From contig CAKRDK010000027.1 in NCBI GenBank assembly GCA_934309475.1, positions 1-30,355 on the forward strand: a stretch of DNA of 30,355 nt, read 5' to 3'. The notes under the pieces were generated by a model, which worked only from the letters and a program-made list of their open reading frames with translations, was not told where the DNA came from and ran no database searches. The translations under genes were made by a program, and so were the position numbers. This DNA comes from an uncultured Roseburia sp. Its GTDB lineage: Bacteria > Bacillota > Clostridia > Lachnospirales > Lachnospiraceae. Below, piece after piece: positions 7,459 through 14,413 of the stretch (position 1 is its first letter; every line of letters starts with the position of its first letter).

Positions 7459-8442
7459 TTAGAAGAACCGGTACAACTCATCTGTTTTTGGCGGTTCTAA
7501 AAAGCGTGTCTCGTCCTCGTTCCATAAAACTCTGTCATTTCCTGCGGTTGCTTTTCCAACTACAGTTGCCTTTATTCCGTCTTTTTCCAGCTCTGCAACC
7601 AGACCGTTTCCGTCTTCCGTTGCCAGAATCATGCTTCCTCCTGCATGAAGTTCATACGGATTGGCTCCAAAGAACTCACACACCTCGACCGTCTCCTGAC
7701 GAATCGGTATCTTCTTTGCGTCAATTTCAAGTCCGACGCCGGATGCTTCTGCCATGCTCCAAAGAGCTCCAAAAATTCCGCCCTCTGACGCATCATGCAT
7801 CGCATCAACGCCAGACCTCACGGCGACTGCAGCCTCCGATTGTATTGGAAGATACACATCCAGTTTTTTGGCTTTTTCAATAAAAGGAGCCGCGTATCTC
7901 GTCTGAAGTTCCTCTTCCTTCTCTTTTGCGAGAAGAACTGTTCCTTCCAGACCGACCCATTTTGTGATGACAATATCCATACCAGGCTTCACATTCGATG
8001 ACGCAGCCACTTTTCCGGTCTTCTGCCTGCCGACCGCTGTCACTGTGACAACCGGCACCGTCACATGCGCAGAAACGCTGGTATGACCACCCGCAATCTG
8101 AACCTGATATCTGGCACAAACTGCTTCCGCCTGCGCCATAATTTTTTTCAATTTTGCTTCTGAATAGCGTTCCGGCACAAGAATGTTGAGAAGAACCGCT
8201 ACCGGCACTGCCCCCGAAGCCGCCAGGTTATTGAGCGTCCGAAGAACCGCTCTTGTACCGGGCTCTCCAAAACCACCCTCGACTGTCTCCGTGGAAAGAC
8301 AGGTCACTTCATCCGGCGCTGCGTTTAAAACAGCACAGTCATGACCTGCTCCGGCTCCGCACAGAACTTCGTCGCGTTTGATATGAATTTGTTTTAAAAT
8401 ACTGCGTTTTAAAATCGCTTCCGATACTTTTCCTAACTTCAT
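7459..8442 (-). CDS. AIR synthase / HypE-like (PurM superfamily) ATP-dependent protein
   Basis: This 327-residue protein has the two-domain PurM fold: an N-terminal half with GAGAGHDCAVLN (about 29-40, the ATP/phosphate motif GxGxDxA-like) and AGGHTSVS (about 117-124), and a C-terminal half with MHDASEGGIFGALW (about 216-229). The superfamily includes HypE, ThiL, SelD and PurM. No hyp or thi genes are nearby, so the substrate is unknown; HypE-like is the closest label. It is the first gene of the minus block, 34 bases before the Lrp gene, with AGGAAGGAA upstream of its ATG. A hairpin at 8480-8501 separates it from vanW. Confidence 0.8.
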   Translation of the reverse strand: MKLGKVSEAILKRSILKQIHIKRDEVLCGAGAGHDCAVLNAAPDEVTCLSTETVEGGFGEPGTRAVLRTLNNLAASGAVPVAVLLNILVPERYSEAKLKKIMAQAEAVCARYQVQIAGGHTSVSAHVTVPVVTVTAVGRQKTGKVAASSNVKPGMDIVITKWVGLEGTVLLAKEKEEELQTRYAAPFIEKAKKLDVYLPIQSEAAVAVRSGVDAMHDASEGGIFGALWSMAEASGVGLEIDAKKIPIRQETVEVCEFFGANPYELHAGGSMILATEDGNGLVAELEKDGIKATVVGKATAGNDRVLWNEDETRFLEPPKTDELYRFF

Positions 8443-8479
8443 CTTCGGCTGGTTCCTTCCTGCATTAATTACACTTCAA

Positions 8480-8506
8480 GGCTGTCTCAGTTGAGACAGC
8501 CTTTTC
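8480..8506 (+). terminator. Intrinsic terminator-like hairpin between vanW and the AIR-synthase gene
   Basis: GGCTGTCTCA (8480-8489) pairs perfectly with TGAGACAGCC (8492-8501), followed on the plus strand by TTTTCTT. The T-tract favours plus-strand transcripts, although both neighbours are on the minus strand. On the minus strand the hairpin is followed only by TTGAAGTG. It most likely still ends vanW transcripts (stop at 8539), perhaps weakly. Confidence 0.7.
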
Positions 8507-8538
8507 TTCGGACCGTAATCGCTCTATTCCTCTAGCAG

Positions 8539-10221
8539 CTATGGAGTTGTCGTGTCTGTTCCATCTGTCGTCTCAGAACCTGTCTCGCTGTCTCCGCTGG
8601 TTTCTGAATTTCCGCTGGCATCAGTAGTAGTATCTCCTGCTGCTGCACTTCCATCATCTGTAGTGGTTGTATCTGTTGTAGTTGTAGTCGTATCTGTTGT
8701 AGTTGTATCTGCAGCCGGTGCTGTTGTTGCCGCTGCATCTGCTGCCGCATCCGGCGTTGTCACCTCTGTTGTCGTCTCCGTCGGAGTTGTATACTGTGCA
8801 ATTGTTGCAGAAACCGTTGCTTCATCCCCCGTTGCTACAGCCGCATTGATTGCATTAATTGCATCTGCATTGTCGGTTGCAATTCCCACTGTAATAATCT
8901 TCGGTGACGGCTTGTATACACTCGTATTGACTTCTTCCTTGCTCTCCTGCACACCATCGACTGTCACAATCTTCCAGAGTTTTGCATGGTATCCGGTATG
9001 AGCTGACTGCTCTACATTGTAATAGCCAACCGGATAATCAGCTGAAACCACAAACTGAACTGCCGGGTCTTCCTGTGAAACAACTTCACTTTCATAAGAA
9101 ATACTGCGGTTTGCAGCTCTTGTCTCTTCTCCGTAAATCGTAAAGTATACGTTCTTACCGGAAGTATATCCTTCAATATAGATTGGTGCATCTGTATTGT
9201 TTTCAAATTTAAAATCTTTATAGTCGCCTGCGATTGCCGCATCCATGGATGGCTTCACATAGGAAACAATCATGGAATGATTGGAACGCTCTACCACTTC
9301 AAGCTCAGATAAAAGAACTGCATTGTATAATGTAGTTGATACCTGACAGACACCACCGCCGTACGCTTCTACGGTCTGTCCATTCTCATATGCTCCTGCA
9401 AGTTCATATCCGTTCTCTGCCGTACGTTCTTCCATAGTATCTGATGCGGAGAATGTCTCACCCGGATAAACAATGGTTCCGTTGATTTTCTCTACTGCGT
9501 TATCAATATTATGACATCTTGCAGCACCTGATGTGGAATAATTGGTAGAATAGCTTCCGAGAACATCTTTCACTTTTGCAAGCTCTTCCTCTGTTCCTTC
9601 CGGCTCTACCACTTCTGCTGACAATTCAATGGTTCCATTGTCTCCGTCCCATTCTGTGTTCAGATAGTCTGTGATTGCCGTCACAGATTCTGCAACGTTC
9701 ACTTCCACGCCGGACTGTCCTGCCACGAATGTGAAAGAACCATTCTCTCTGGTCAATCCATTGTTGACTACTTCTGTGTTGAGTGCAGACGCTTCCTCTG
9801 TCAAAAGGGAAGTCACTGCCGCCTCATCTACCGTATATTTTAAAGCGAGGTCTTTTCCATCATTCTCTAAATCTTTGTTGTCTTTATAACGCTGAATCAG
9901 ATTTCCTGCTTTTCCCAGATTTGCAGCTTCTGAAACTACATTTGTGTTAGCCCATTCAAGCCCCAGTTCGGAAGCTGTCACTTCCACGGTATTCCCGCCG
10001 GCTTCTAAGGTAAATGTTGTGTTCATTGCGCTCTGCATATAAGCTGAAACTGCTTCCTGCGCTTCTTCCTCTGTCATTCCACCGACTTCAATTCCACCGA
10101 TTGTGACTTTATCTGCTATTTTTCCGTCTTCCTGTGCATGTGTTGTGACAGAATAACCTGCCAGCATACATACTGCTGCTGCGAGTGCTCCTAACGGCAC
10201 CAATTTCTTCATATTCTTCAT
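8539..10221 (-). CDS. Secreted VanW family protein with Thr-rich tail
   Basis: This 560-residue exported protein starts with a signal peptide (hydrophobic 7-23, likely cut after THA at 29). Residues about 35-210 hold two putative peptidoglycan-binding-like (PG_binding_4) units starting IGGIEVGGMTEEEA. The VanW domain spans about 223-365, with its hallmark YGGGVCQVSTTLYNA (287-301). A G5-like beta region follows to about 450. Residues 477-560 are a low-complexity Thr/Ala/Asp/Ser tail with no LPXTG motif or final membrane helix. VanW was first seen in vancomycin-resistance clusters, but the family role in the cell wall is not settled and no resistance genes are nearby. The ATG has GAGG eight bases upstream. 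Confidence 0.93.
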   Translation of the reverse strand: MKNMKKLVPLGALAAAVCMLAGYSVTTHAQEDGKIADKVTIGGIEVGGMTEEEAQEAVSAYMQSAMNTTFTLEAGGNTVEVTASELGLEWANTNVVSEAANLGKAGNLIQRYKDNKDLENDGKDLALKYTVDEAAVTSLLTEEASALNTEVVNNGLTRENGSFTFVAGQSGVEVNVAESVTAITDYLNTEWDGDNGTIELSAEVVEPEGTEEELAKVKDVLGSYSTNYSTSGAARCHNIDNAVEKINGTIVYPGETFSASDTMEERTAENGYELAGAYENGQTVEAYGGGVCQVSTTLYNAVLLSELEVVERSNHSMIVSYVKPSMDAAIAGDYKDFKFENNTDAPIYIEGYTSGKNVYFTIYGEETRAANRSISYESEVVSQEDPAVQFVVSADYPVGYYNVEQSAHTGYHAKLWKIVTVDGVQESKEEVNTSVYKPSPKIITVGIATDNADAINAINAAVATGDEATVSATIAQYTTPTETTTEVTTPDAAADAAATTAPAADTTTTDTTTTTTDTTTTDDGSAAAGDTTTDASGNSETSGDSETGSETTDGTDTTTP

Positions 10222-10242
10222 TTATCTAACCTCTTAACTTTC

Positions 10243-10265
10243 GGGCTTTTCTGTTCTGAAAGCCC
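10243..10265 (-). promoter_or_regulatory. 5'-terminal hairpin in the vanW leader
   Basis: GGGCTTT (10243-10249) pairs with AAAGCCC (10259-10265) directly after the predicted vanW transcription start and ahead of the ribosome site. There is no T-tract, so it is not a terminator. A hairpin at the very 5' end often stabilises mRNA; that role is inference. Confidence 0.4.
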
Positions 10266-10275
10266 ACTTGCGCTC

Positions 10276-10305
10276 ATTATAGCTCATACCAATACTTCTT
10301 TGCAA
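10276..10305 (-). promoter_or_regulatory. Promoter of vanW
   Basis: On the minus strand TTGCAA (complement 10300-10305) and TATAAT (complement 10276-10281) are 18 bases apart. The predicted start near 10269 leaves a leader of about 48 bases to the vanW ATG. Confidence 0.75.
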
Positions 10306-10355
10306 GGTGCATATCAACGAATATATTTGACATCCCCCCCACTTTTCTGTATATT

Positions 10356-10460
10356 TTACATGAAGGAAAGAACTGTGGTCACTAACATTGTGATAATCAG
10401 AATCGCAATGATAACAGCTGCGAAAGTTTTTCTCTTTTTCGAATTGTTGAAATTATACAT
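10356..10460 (-). CDS. 34-residue single-pass membrane miniprotein
   Basis: A short frame reads MYNFNNSKKRKTFAAVII and continues as an almost purely hydrophobic helix ending with FM. It has a basic N-terminus (KKRK) followed by about 20 hydrophobic residues, the layout of a small membrane protein with its N-terminus inside. GGAG lies eight bases before the ATG. It sits alone between vanW and the plus-strand gene at 10562. Similar tiny Lys-rich one-helix proteins occur in Lachnospiraceae, but I do not recognise a named family and no function is proposed. Confidence 0.6.
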   Translation of the reverse strand: MYNFNNSKKRKTFAAVIIAILIITMLVTTVLSFM

Positions 10461-10561
10461 ACAATTAGCTCCATTCCCAGGTGCCAGCCCGCATATCGAA
10501 TTCCTGCACCTGCTTTGAAATCCGGGGCAAACAATATATTACTTACGAAAGGAAACCTACT

Positions 10562-11167
10562 ATGAAATTCCCATTTTTAGGACTTTTTCTTCTGCTTATC
10601 TTTGTTCTCGCCTATCAGATTCGCAAAACGAACCGCAAGCAAAAACAGGCAGAGGAAGATTTCTGGGCCCGCGAAGTTGAAGCCAATCATGTAAGGCGTC
10701 AGGATATCAGCGGACTTTCCTATATTACCATACCTTTTGAAAAATTTCCAATAAATCTGTGCGAGGATGAGGAAGTAAAAAGCTATGAAGCCGATTTAAA
10801 AGAACTTTCCGAGAAAAAAATTCTAAACCTGACCGGCATCTCCAATACCGACCTCAAGCTGCAGTACGGACCTGCAAATCTTCCGGTCTTATCCGACTAC
10901 GACCAGAATTACACGACGCTCGCTCGCACGCTGGTAAAATATGCCGACTGCCTTATGAAAAGAGGCTACGAAGCCGAGGCGGTTCCTGTTTTAGAGTTTG
11001 CCATTGAGACCGGCTCCGACATCAGTGCCACCTACACCATGCTTGCCGACTATTACAAAAAGCACGGCAACACCGAAGGAATGGCACATTTATATGAACA
11101 GGCCGAAAACCTTACTTCTTTGATGAAGCAGCCCATTCTCGATAAGCTGGACCATATTGCGCAATAA
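10562..11167 (+). CDS. Membrane-anchored protein with TPR-like C-terminus, unknown function
   Basis: The 201-residue product begins with a single membrane helix (MKFPFLGLFLLLIFVLAYQI) followed by a basic cytoplasmic-type segment (RKTNRKQKQ), so most of the chain probably stays inside. Residues about 125-195 form helical hairpins such as YADCLMKRGYEAEAVPVLEF and TYTMLADYYKKHGNTEGMAH, typical of tetratricopeptide repeats that bind partner proteins. An upstream in-frame start at 10481 is possible, but the ATG at 10562 has AAAGGAAA at a good distance and begins the helix. The last 56 bases overlap the exonuclease gene on the other strand. Confidence 0.75.
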   Translation: MKFPFLGLFLLLIFVLAYQIRKTNRKQKQAEEDFWAREVEANHVRRQDISGLSYITIPFEKFPINLCEDEEVKSYEADLKELSEKKILNLTGISNTDLKLQYGPANLPVLSDYDQNYTTLARTLVKYADCLMKRGYEAEAVPVLEFAIETGSDISATYTMLADYYKKHGNTEGMAHLYEQAENLTSLMKQPILDKLDHIAQ

Positions 11168-11852
11168 GCTTGTCCGTAAGACGCGACACCTCGCTCCGTG
11201 TCATGGAGTCGAGCGGCTCTGTCAGTTCAATTCCATAGAACTGTGCAAACTGTCTTAAGTATTTTTTCTGACGCTCCGTTGCGGGCGTCTGTTTTTTTAC
11301 CTTAAATTCCAGATTCTTTGGCACAAAACATTCCGGTGCACACGCTCCATATTCCATCTTTAACTTTTCAAAAATCTCACCGGTCGCAAGCGCATCATCG
11401 AGTGCCCGGTGCGCATGTTCCCTGTCTATGTGAAAATATTCACAAAGGGCTTCCAGATTCTTTTTCTGTCCTTCCGGCAAAAAATGACGCGCCAGTTTCA
11501 AGGTATCGACCGCTTTCTTTTCCAGTGTTTTCTTATGATTGACTGCCCACTGTTTCAAGAAGCCATAGTCAAAGATAAGGTTCTGACCGACCAGCACATC
11601 CTCCCCGCAAAATTCCAGAAATTCCGCCACAGTCTCATCTAAATCGGCACCCTGCTCCGCTTCTTCCTGTGTGATTCCGGTCAATTCTGTTATCTTTTCG
11701 GTCAGTGGTATGCCCGGATTTATTATTTTTCCAAACGTGTCAGTGACTCTGCCGTTCCGGACGCGAACCGCTCCCACCTCAAGAATCCGGTCTGTCTTCA
11801 CCTGAAGCCCCGTCATCTCAAGGTCAATCACTACATAATCTTCTATCAGCAT
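11112..11852 (-). CDS. DEDDh exonuclease (DnaQ/PolC epsilon-like) with C-terminal helical extension
   Basis: The N-terminal 3'-5' exonuclease domain (about residues 1-165) shows the acidic pair in VVIDLEMTGL, LVGQNLIFDYGFL with the third acid, and HRALDDALAT carrying the catalytic His and Asp. It would degrade DNA or RNA from 3' ends with two metal ions. A tail of about 80 residues (EFKVKKQTPATERQKKYL...MTRSEVSRLTDKLI) resembles small DNA-binding helical modules added to nucleases, but I cannot name it. I take the ATG at 11850-11852, which overlaps the radical SAM stop as TGATG; a GTG one codon earlier is also open. Translational coupling is likely. Its 3' end overlaps the convergent plus-strand gene by 56 bases. 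Confidence 0.88.
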   Translation of the reverse strand: MLIEDYVVIDLEMTGLQVKTDRILEVGAVRVRNGRVTDTFGKIINPGIPLTEKITELTGITQEEAEQGADLDETVAEFLEFCGEDVLVGQNLIFDYGFLKQWAVNHKKTLEKKAVDTLKLARHFLPEGQKKNLEALCEYFHIDREHAHRALDDALATGEIFEKLKMEYGACAPECFVPKNLEFKVKKQTPATERQKKYLRQFAQFYGIELTEPLDSMTRSEVSRLTDKLIAQYGPAYREWAASSKK

Positions 11853-13591
11853 CACTCTTTTTCCTCTCCCAGAAACGTTACCTTCGCCTGATGGTCGAGC
11901 GGGTCTCTTTCTTCATAATCAAACAGCACATATACCGGCTCATGCAGACGCTCCGGAACCTCCTGCAACGTATGTACTTCTTTTCCCGGGAAACGGTAAT
12001 GAAATGGTTCCAGATGCGACAGCATACCGCGTTTGCAGTATTCTCTCGTCTTCTCCTTCCATTCCGTCGGAGACGGTGCCCACGACGGTCTGCTCTTGCA
12101 ATTCTCCCGATAATACAAATCGAAAGTGAGTGCCTCGCATAACAGTTCTTTCGCATTCTCCCAGTCCGCTGCGCCTAACTTTTCTTCCATATATTCCAAC
12201 AAAATCTCACAGCGACGGATTCGCGAATGGCTCATATGGAAATACCCTTTCCGCTCATAAAAAGCTCCCAGTTCCTGAAACATCTGAAAGGCATCCGTAA
12301 AAAACAGTTCCAACACTTTCATCGTAATCTCAAACTGTCCACTGTTATAATACACTTCAAGCATTTCTTCCACCTGCTTAATCCGCATGACATCCTCAAA
12401 CGAAATCCAGTTTGTGCGCATCACCTCGTACGGCGGTCTTGCGTGATAGACAATCCCGTATTCTTTGGCATGCTCGAACATATAGGAGCCTTTCAGCACC
12501 TTTAAAAATCCAAGCTGTAACTGGTTTGGTTTCCATGCATAAATGTCATTGAATGATTTTGCAAACGTCTCGTAATCCTCATATGGCAGCCCCGCAATCA
12601 AATCCAAATGCTCGTGAATGTTGCCACCTTCCTGAATCTGATGCACCGTTTCTTTCAGGCGGTCTAACTGCATCGTTCTGTGGATTTCGGTAATTGTGGC
12701 ATCGTTTGTCGACTGCACACCGATTTCAAGCTGAATCAATCCCGGACGCATGGTGCGGATGAGCGCTAATTCTTCCTCCCGCAAAAGGTCGGCGGATATT
12801 TCAAAATGAAAGTTCGTAATACCGTTATCGTGCTCTATAATGTAACGCCAGATTGCCATTGCATGCTCATGATTACAGTTAAATGTCCGGTCAACAAATT
12901 TAATCTGCGGTACTTTTCTATCCAAAAAGAATTGTAGTTCTTTTTTTACCAGCTCGATGGAACGGAAACGCAGCCTTTTTTCCACCGAGGAAAGGCAATA
13001 GCTGCAGGAAAACGGACAGCCGCGGCTGGATTCGTAATAAATAATCCTGTTTTTAAAATTACCCTCATTTTCACTCATGTCATAACAGAACGGAATTGTG
13101 CTCATATCCAGCATCGGACGCGCTCCGGTGGTTATCACTCTGCCAGTCTCGTCATTGCGAAGGGCAAGTCCTTTGATTTCGCGCAATGTTTTTCCCTCTG
13201 GCTTCTGCATGTAATACTCACACAGCTCCAGAAAGGTCTCCTCACCCTCTCCGACCATAATTCCGGTCACTTCCGGGTGATTTTTCAGAAAATCTTCCAC
13301 CTCATAGGACACTTCCGGTCCGCCAACCCAGATTGGCACATCCGGGCAGAGTTTATGGAATTCCTCCATCAGCTCCTCTGTATATCCCATATTCCAGATA
13401 TAACACGAAAAGCAAAGCACATCCGGCTTTGCCTTATAAATTTCTTCTAAAATAAAATCCACACGATTGTTAATCGTAAATTCTCCAATCTGAATCTGTT
13501 CCCGGAACGGCTCTGCAAAAGCCCTTAAGCTGTAAACCGCCAGATTGGAATGTATATATTTTGCATTGATTGCAGTCAGATAAATCTTCAC
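11852..13591 (-). CDS. B12-binding radical SAM protein with DUF4080-like C-terminus
   Basis: This 579-residue protein has an N-terminal cobalamin-binding-like Rossmann domain (about 1-130, with VWVGGPEVSYE-type strand IWVGGPEVS), then the radical SAM core with the 4Fe-4S cysteines C192, C196 and C199 in RGCPFSCSYC, and motifs such as IGVQSTND and DLIAGLPYED. The C-terminal 200 residues match the layout of DUF4080 proteins of gut Clostridia. Such enzymes generate a 5'-deoxyadenosyl radical, but the substrate is unknown. The start is a GTG (complement 13589-13591) with GGAG seven bases upstream. It is transcribed with the exonuclease. Confidence 0.9.
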   Translation of the reverse strand: MKIYLTAINAKYIHSNLAVYSLRAFAEPFREQIQIGEFTINNRVDFILEEIYKAKPDVLCFSCYIWNMGYTEELMEEFHKLCPDVPIWVGGPEVSYEVEDFLKNHPEVTGIMVGEGEETFLELCEYYMQKPEGKTLREIKGLALRNDETGRVITTGARPMLDMSTIPFCYDMSENEGNFKNRIIYYESSRGCPFSCSYCLSSVEKRLRFRSIELVKKELQFFLDRKVPQIKFVDRTFNCNHEHAMAIWRYIIEHDNGITNFHFEISADLLREEELALIRTMRPGLIQLEIGVQSTNDATITEIHRTMQLDRLKETVHQIQEGGNIHEHLDLIAGLPYEDYETFAKSFNDIYAWKPNQLQLGFLKVLKGSYMFEHAKEYGIVYHARPPYEVMRTNWISFEDVMRIKQVEEMLEVYYNSGQFEITMKVLELFFTDAFQMFQELGAFYERKGYFHMSHSRIRRCEILLEYMEEKLGAADWENAKELLCEALTFDLYYRENCKSRPSWAPSPTEWKEKTREYCKRGMLSHLEPFHYRFPGKEVHTLQEVPERLHEPVYVLFDYEERDPLDHQAKVTFLGEEKE

Positions 13592-13625
13592 GTGATAACT
13601 CCATTTCTATTCAAAGATACGTCCT

Positions 13626-13654
13626 ATTATAGTACACGGTGTGAAGTCCTGCAA
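13626..13654 (-). promoter_or_regulatory. Promoter of the radical SAM-exonuclease pair
   Basis: On the minus strand TTGCAG (complement 13649-13654) and TATAAT (complement 13626-13631) are separated by 17 bases. The start would fall near 13619, giving a short leader before the GTG at 13591. Confidence 0.75.
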
Positions 13655-13670
13655 GGCTGGAAGCCGGGAG

Positions 13671-13730
13671 ATTTCGATTACAGCAAAGCATTTTTCTGTA
13701 ATCGAAACGAATTTTCCTATACACAAAAAT
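13671..13730 (+). repeat. Dispersed hairpin repeat, copy B
   Basis: The stretch 13685-13720 matches copy A (2555-2590) at 31 of 36 positions by eye, in the same orientation. Two foldings compete: GATTACAG / CTGTAATC around the AAAGCATTTTT core, and TTTTTCTGTA / TACACAAAAA across the copy. TACAGCA at 13679-13685 is also complementary to TGCTGTA in the adjoining terminator hairpin. It lies between two minus-strand genes, so it does not break an operon here. Confidence 0.65.
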
Positions 13731-13756
13731 GCTGTAAGCATAACGCCTACAGCATT
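13722..13756 (-). terminator. Intrinsic terminator after the MntP-like gene
   Basis: On the minus strand AATGCTGTA (complement 13748-13756) and TACAGCATT (complement 13728-13736) form a 9-base-pair stem, followed by TTTGTG. It begins eight bases after the stop codon of the gene that ends at 13764. Confidence 0.8.
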
Positions 13757-13763
13757 CCCCTGT

Positions 13764-14339
13764 TTAACATAAATACCGAATAATCGTATCAACCCCCGCA
13801 ATCCAGAGTAACACGGCTCCGCCGATATATGCTTTTGTCTTGTGTTCAAATCCAAAGTGGTAGCCTGTATACATTCCCATAATGACGAATGCGATTGTAA
13901 AACACACAATTAATATTAATATAATCGGGACTGACGTTCCCATGAGTCCAAAAGCCATACCTGTCAGAATCGTATATACACTTGTCATTGCTGCCATGCG
14001 CAAAAATCTCTTAATACCGAGATGTTCCTCACGCCGCTCATTAATCCTCTCATTTCGAATTGCCTTCACCAATAGCCGGATTCCCAGGCAGAAGAAGATT
14101 ACCACTGCCAGTACCTGTCCTGCGAACTTCTCATCTGCCGGCAATTCATGCTGCCTTAGGAGGTTCACGCAGAAACTTCCGATATAAAGTGCTGCCATCT
14201 GCCAGATTGACACCAATATACAAATAATACTCAGATGCCTTTTATCGATTTTCGCAACCAATGACCCCTGGCATTCCATCGCGGCAAAGATATCAAACGA
14301 TATTCCCGCTATAATTAACAAACTTTCTATCCAGTTCAT
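13764..14339 (-). CDS. MntP/DUF204-like membrane protein, divergent
   Basis: The 191 residues form about six hydrophobic helices. The first helix contains GISFDIFAAM, matching the Asp-containing SxDAFAV motif of MntP manganese exporters. In the second half of the pseudo-symmetric fold, where MntP has ATSIDALAVG, this protein reads MTSVYTILTG, so the second membrane aspartate is replaced by tyrosine. The central cytoplasmic loop (INERREEHLGIKR) is charged as in the family. The ATG has a full AGGAGG upstream. Manganese export is therefore uncertain; it may be a subfamily with another substrate. It appears to be a single-gene unit ended by the hairpin at 13722-13756. Confidence 0.65.
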   Translation of the reverse strand: MNWIESLLIIAGISFDIFAAMECQGSLVAKIDKRHLSIICILVSIWQMAALYIGSFCVNLLRQHELPADEKFAGQVLAVVIFFCLGIRLLVKAIRNERINERREEHLGIKRFLRMAAMTSVYTILTGMAFGLMGTSVPIILILIVCFTIAFVIMGMYTGYHFGFEHKTKAYIGGAVLLWIAGVDTIIRYLC

Positions 14340-14368
14340 GTCGTCCTCCTAAAGCTTTTCTTTATCCT

Positions 14369-14374
14369 ATTATA
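14369..14374 (-). promoter_or_regulatory. -10 box upstream of the MntP-like gene
   Basis: A perfect TATAAT (complement 14369-14374) lies about 30 bases before the ATG, within a 74-base gap, but no good -35 hexamer is seen at 16-18 bases, so the promoter is weak or needs an activator. Confidence 0.4.
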
Positions 14375-14413
14375 CTCATTCCCTCAATTTTTTCCATAAA
14401 AACTTTAAGTATT

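Noticed and set aside
8552..9001. Open frame of 149 codons on the plus strand rich in Val and Ser
   Set aside because: It is the antisense of the Thr-rich VanW tail; ACN codons read backwards give Val/Ser-type codons. No ribosome site or promoter.
8539..10221. Vancomycin-resistance gene reading of vanW
   Set aside because: VanW-family proteins are common in Firmicutes without resistance, and no vanA/B ligase, vanH, vanX or vanRS is in the window.
10481..10561. Longer N-terminus for the plus-strand anchored protein
   Set aside because: The extra 27 residues are Cys-rich and polar, precede the membrane helix unnaturally, and the ATG at 10562 has a proper ribosome site.
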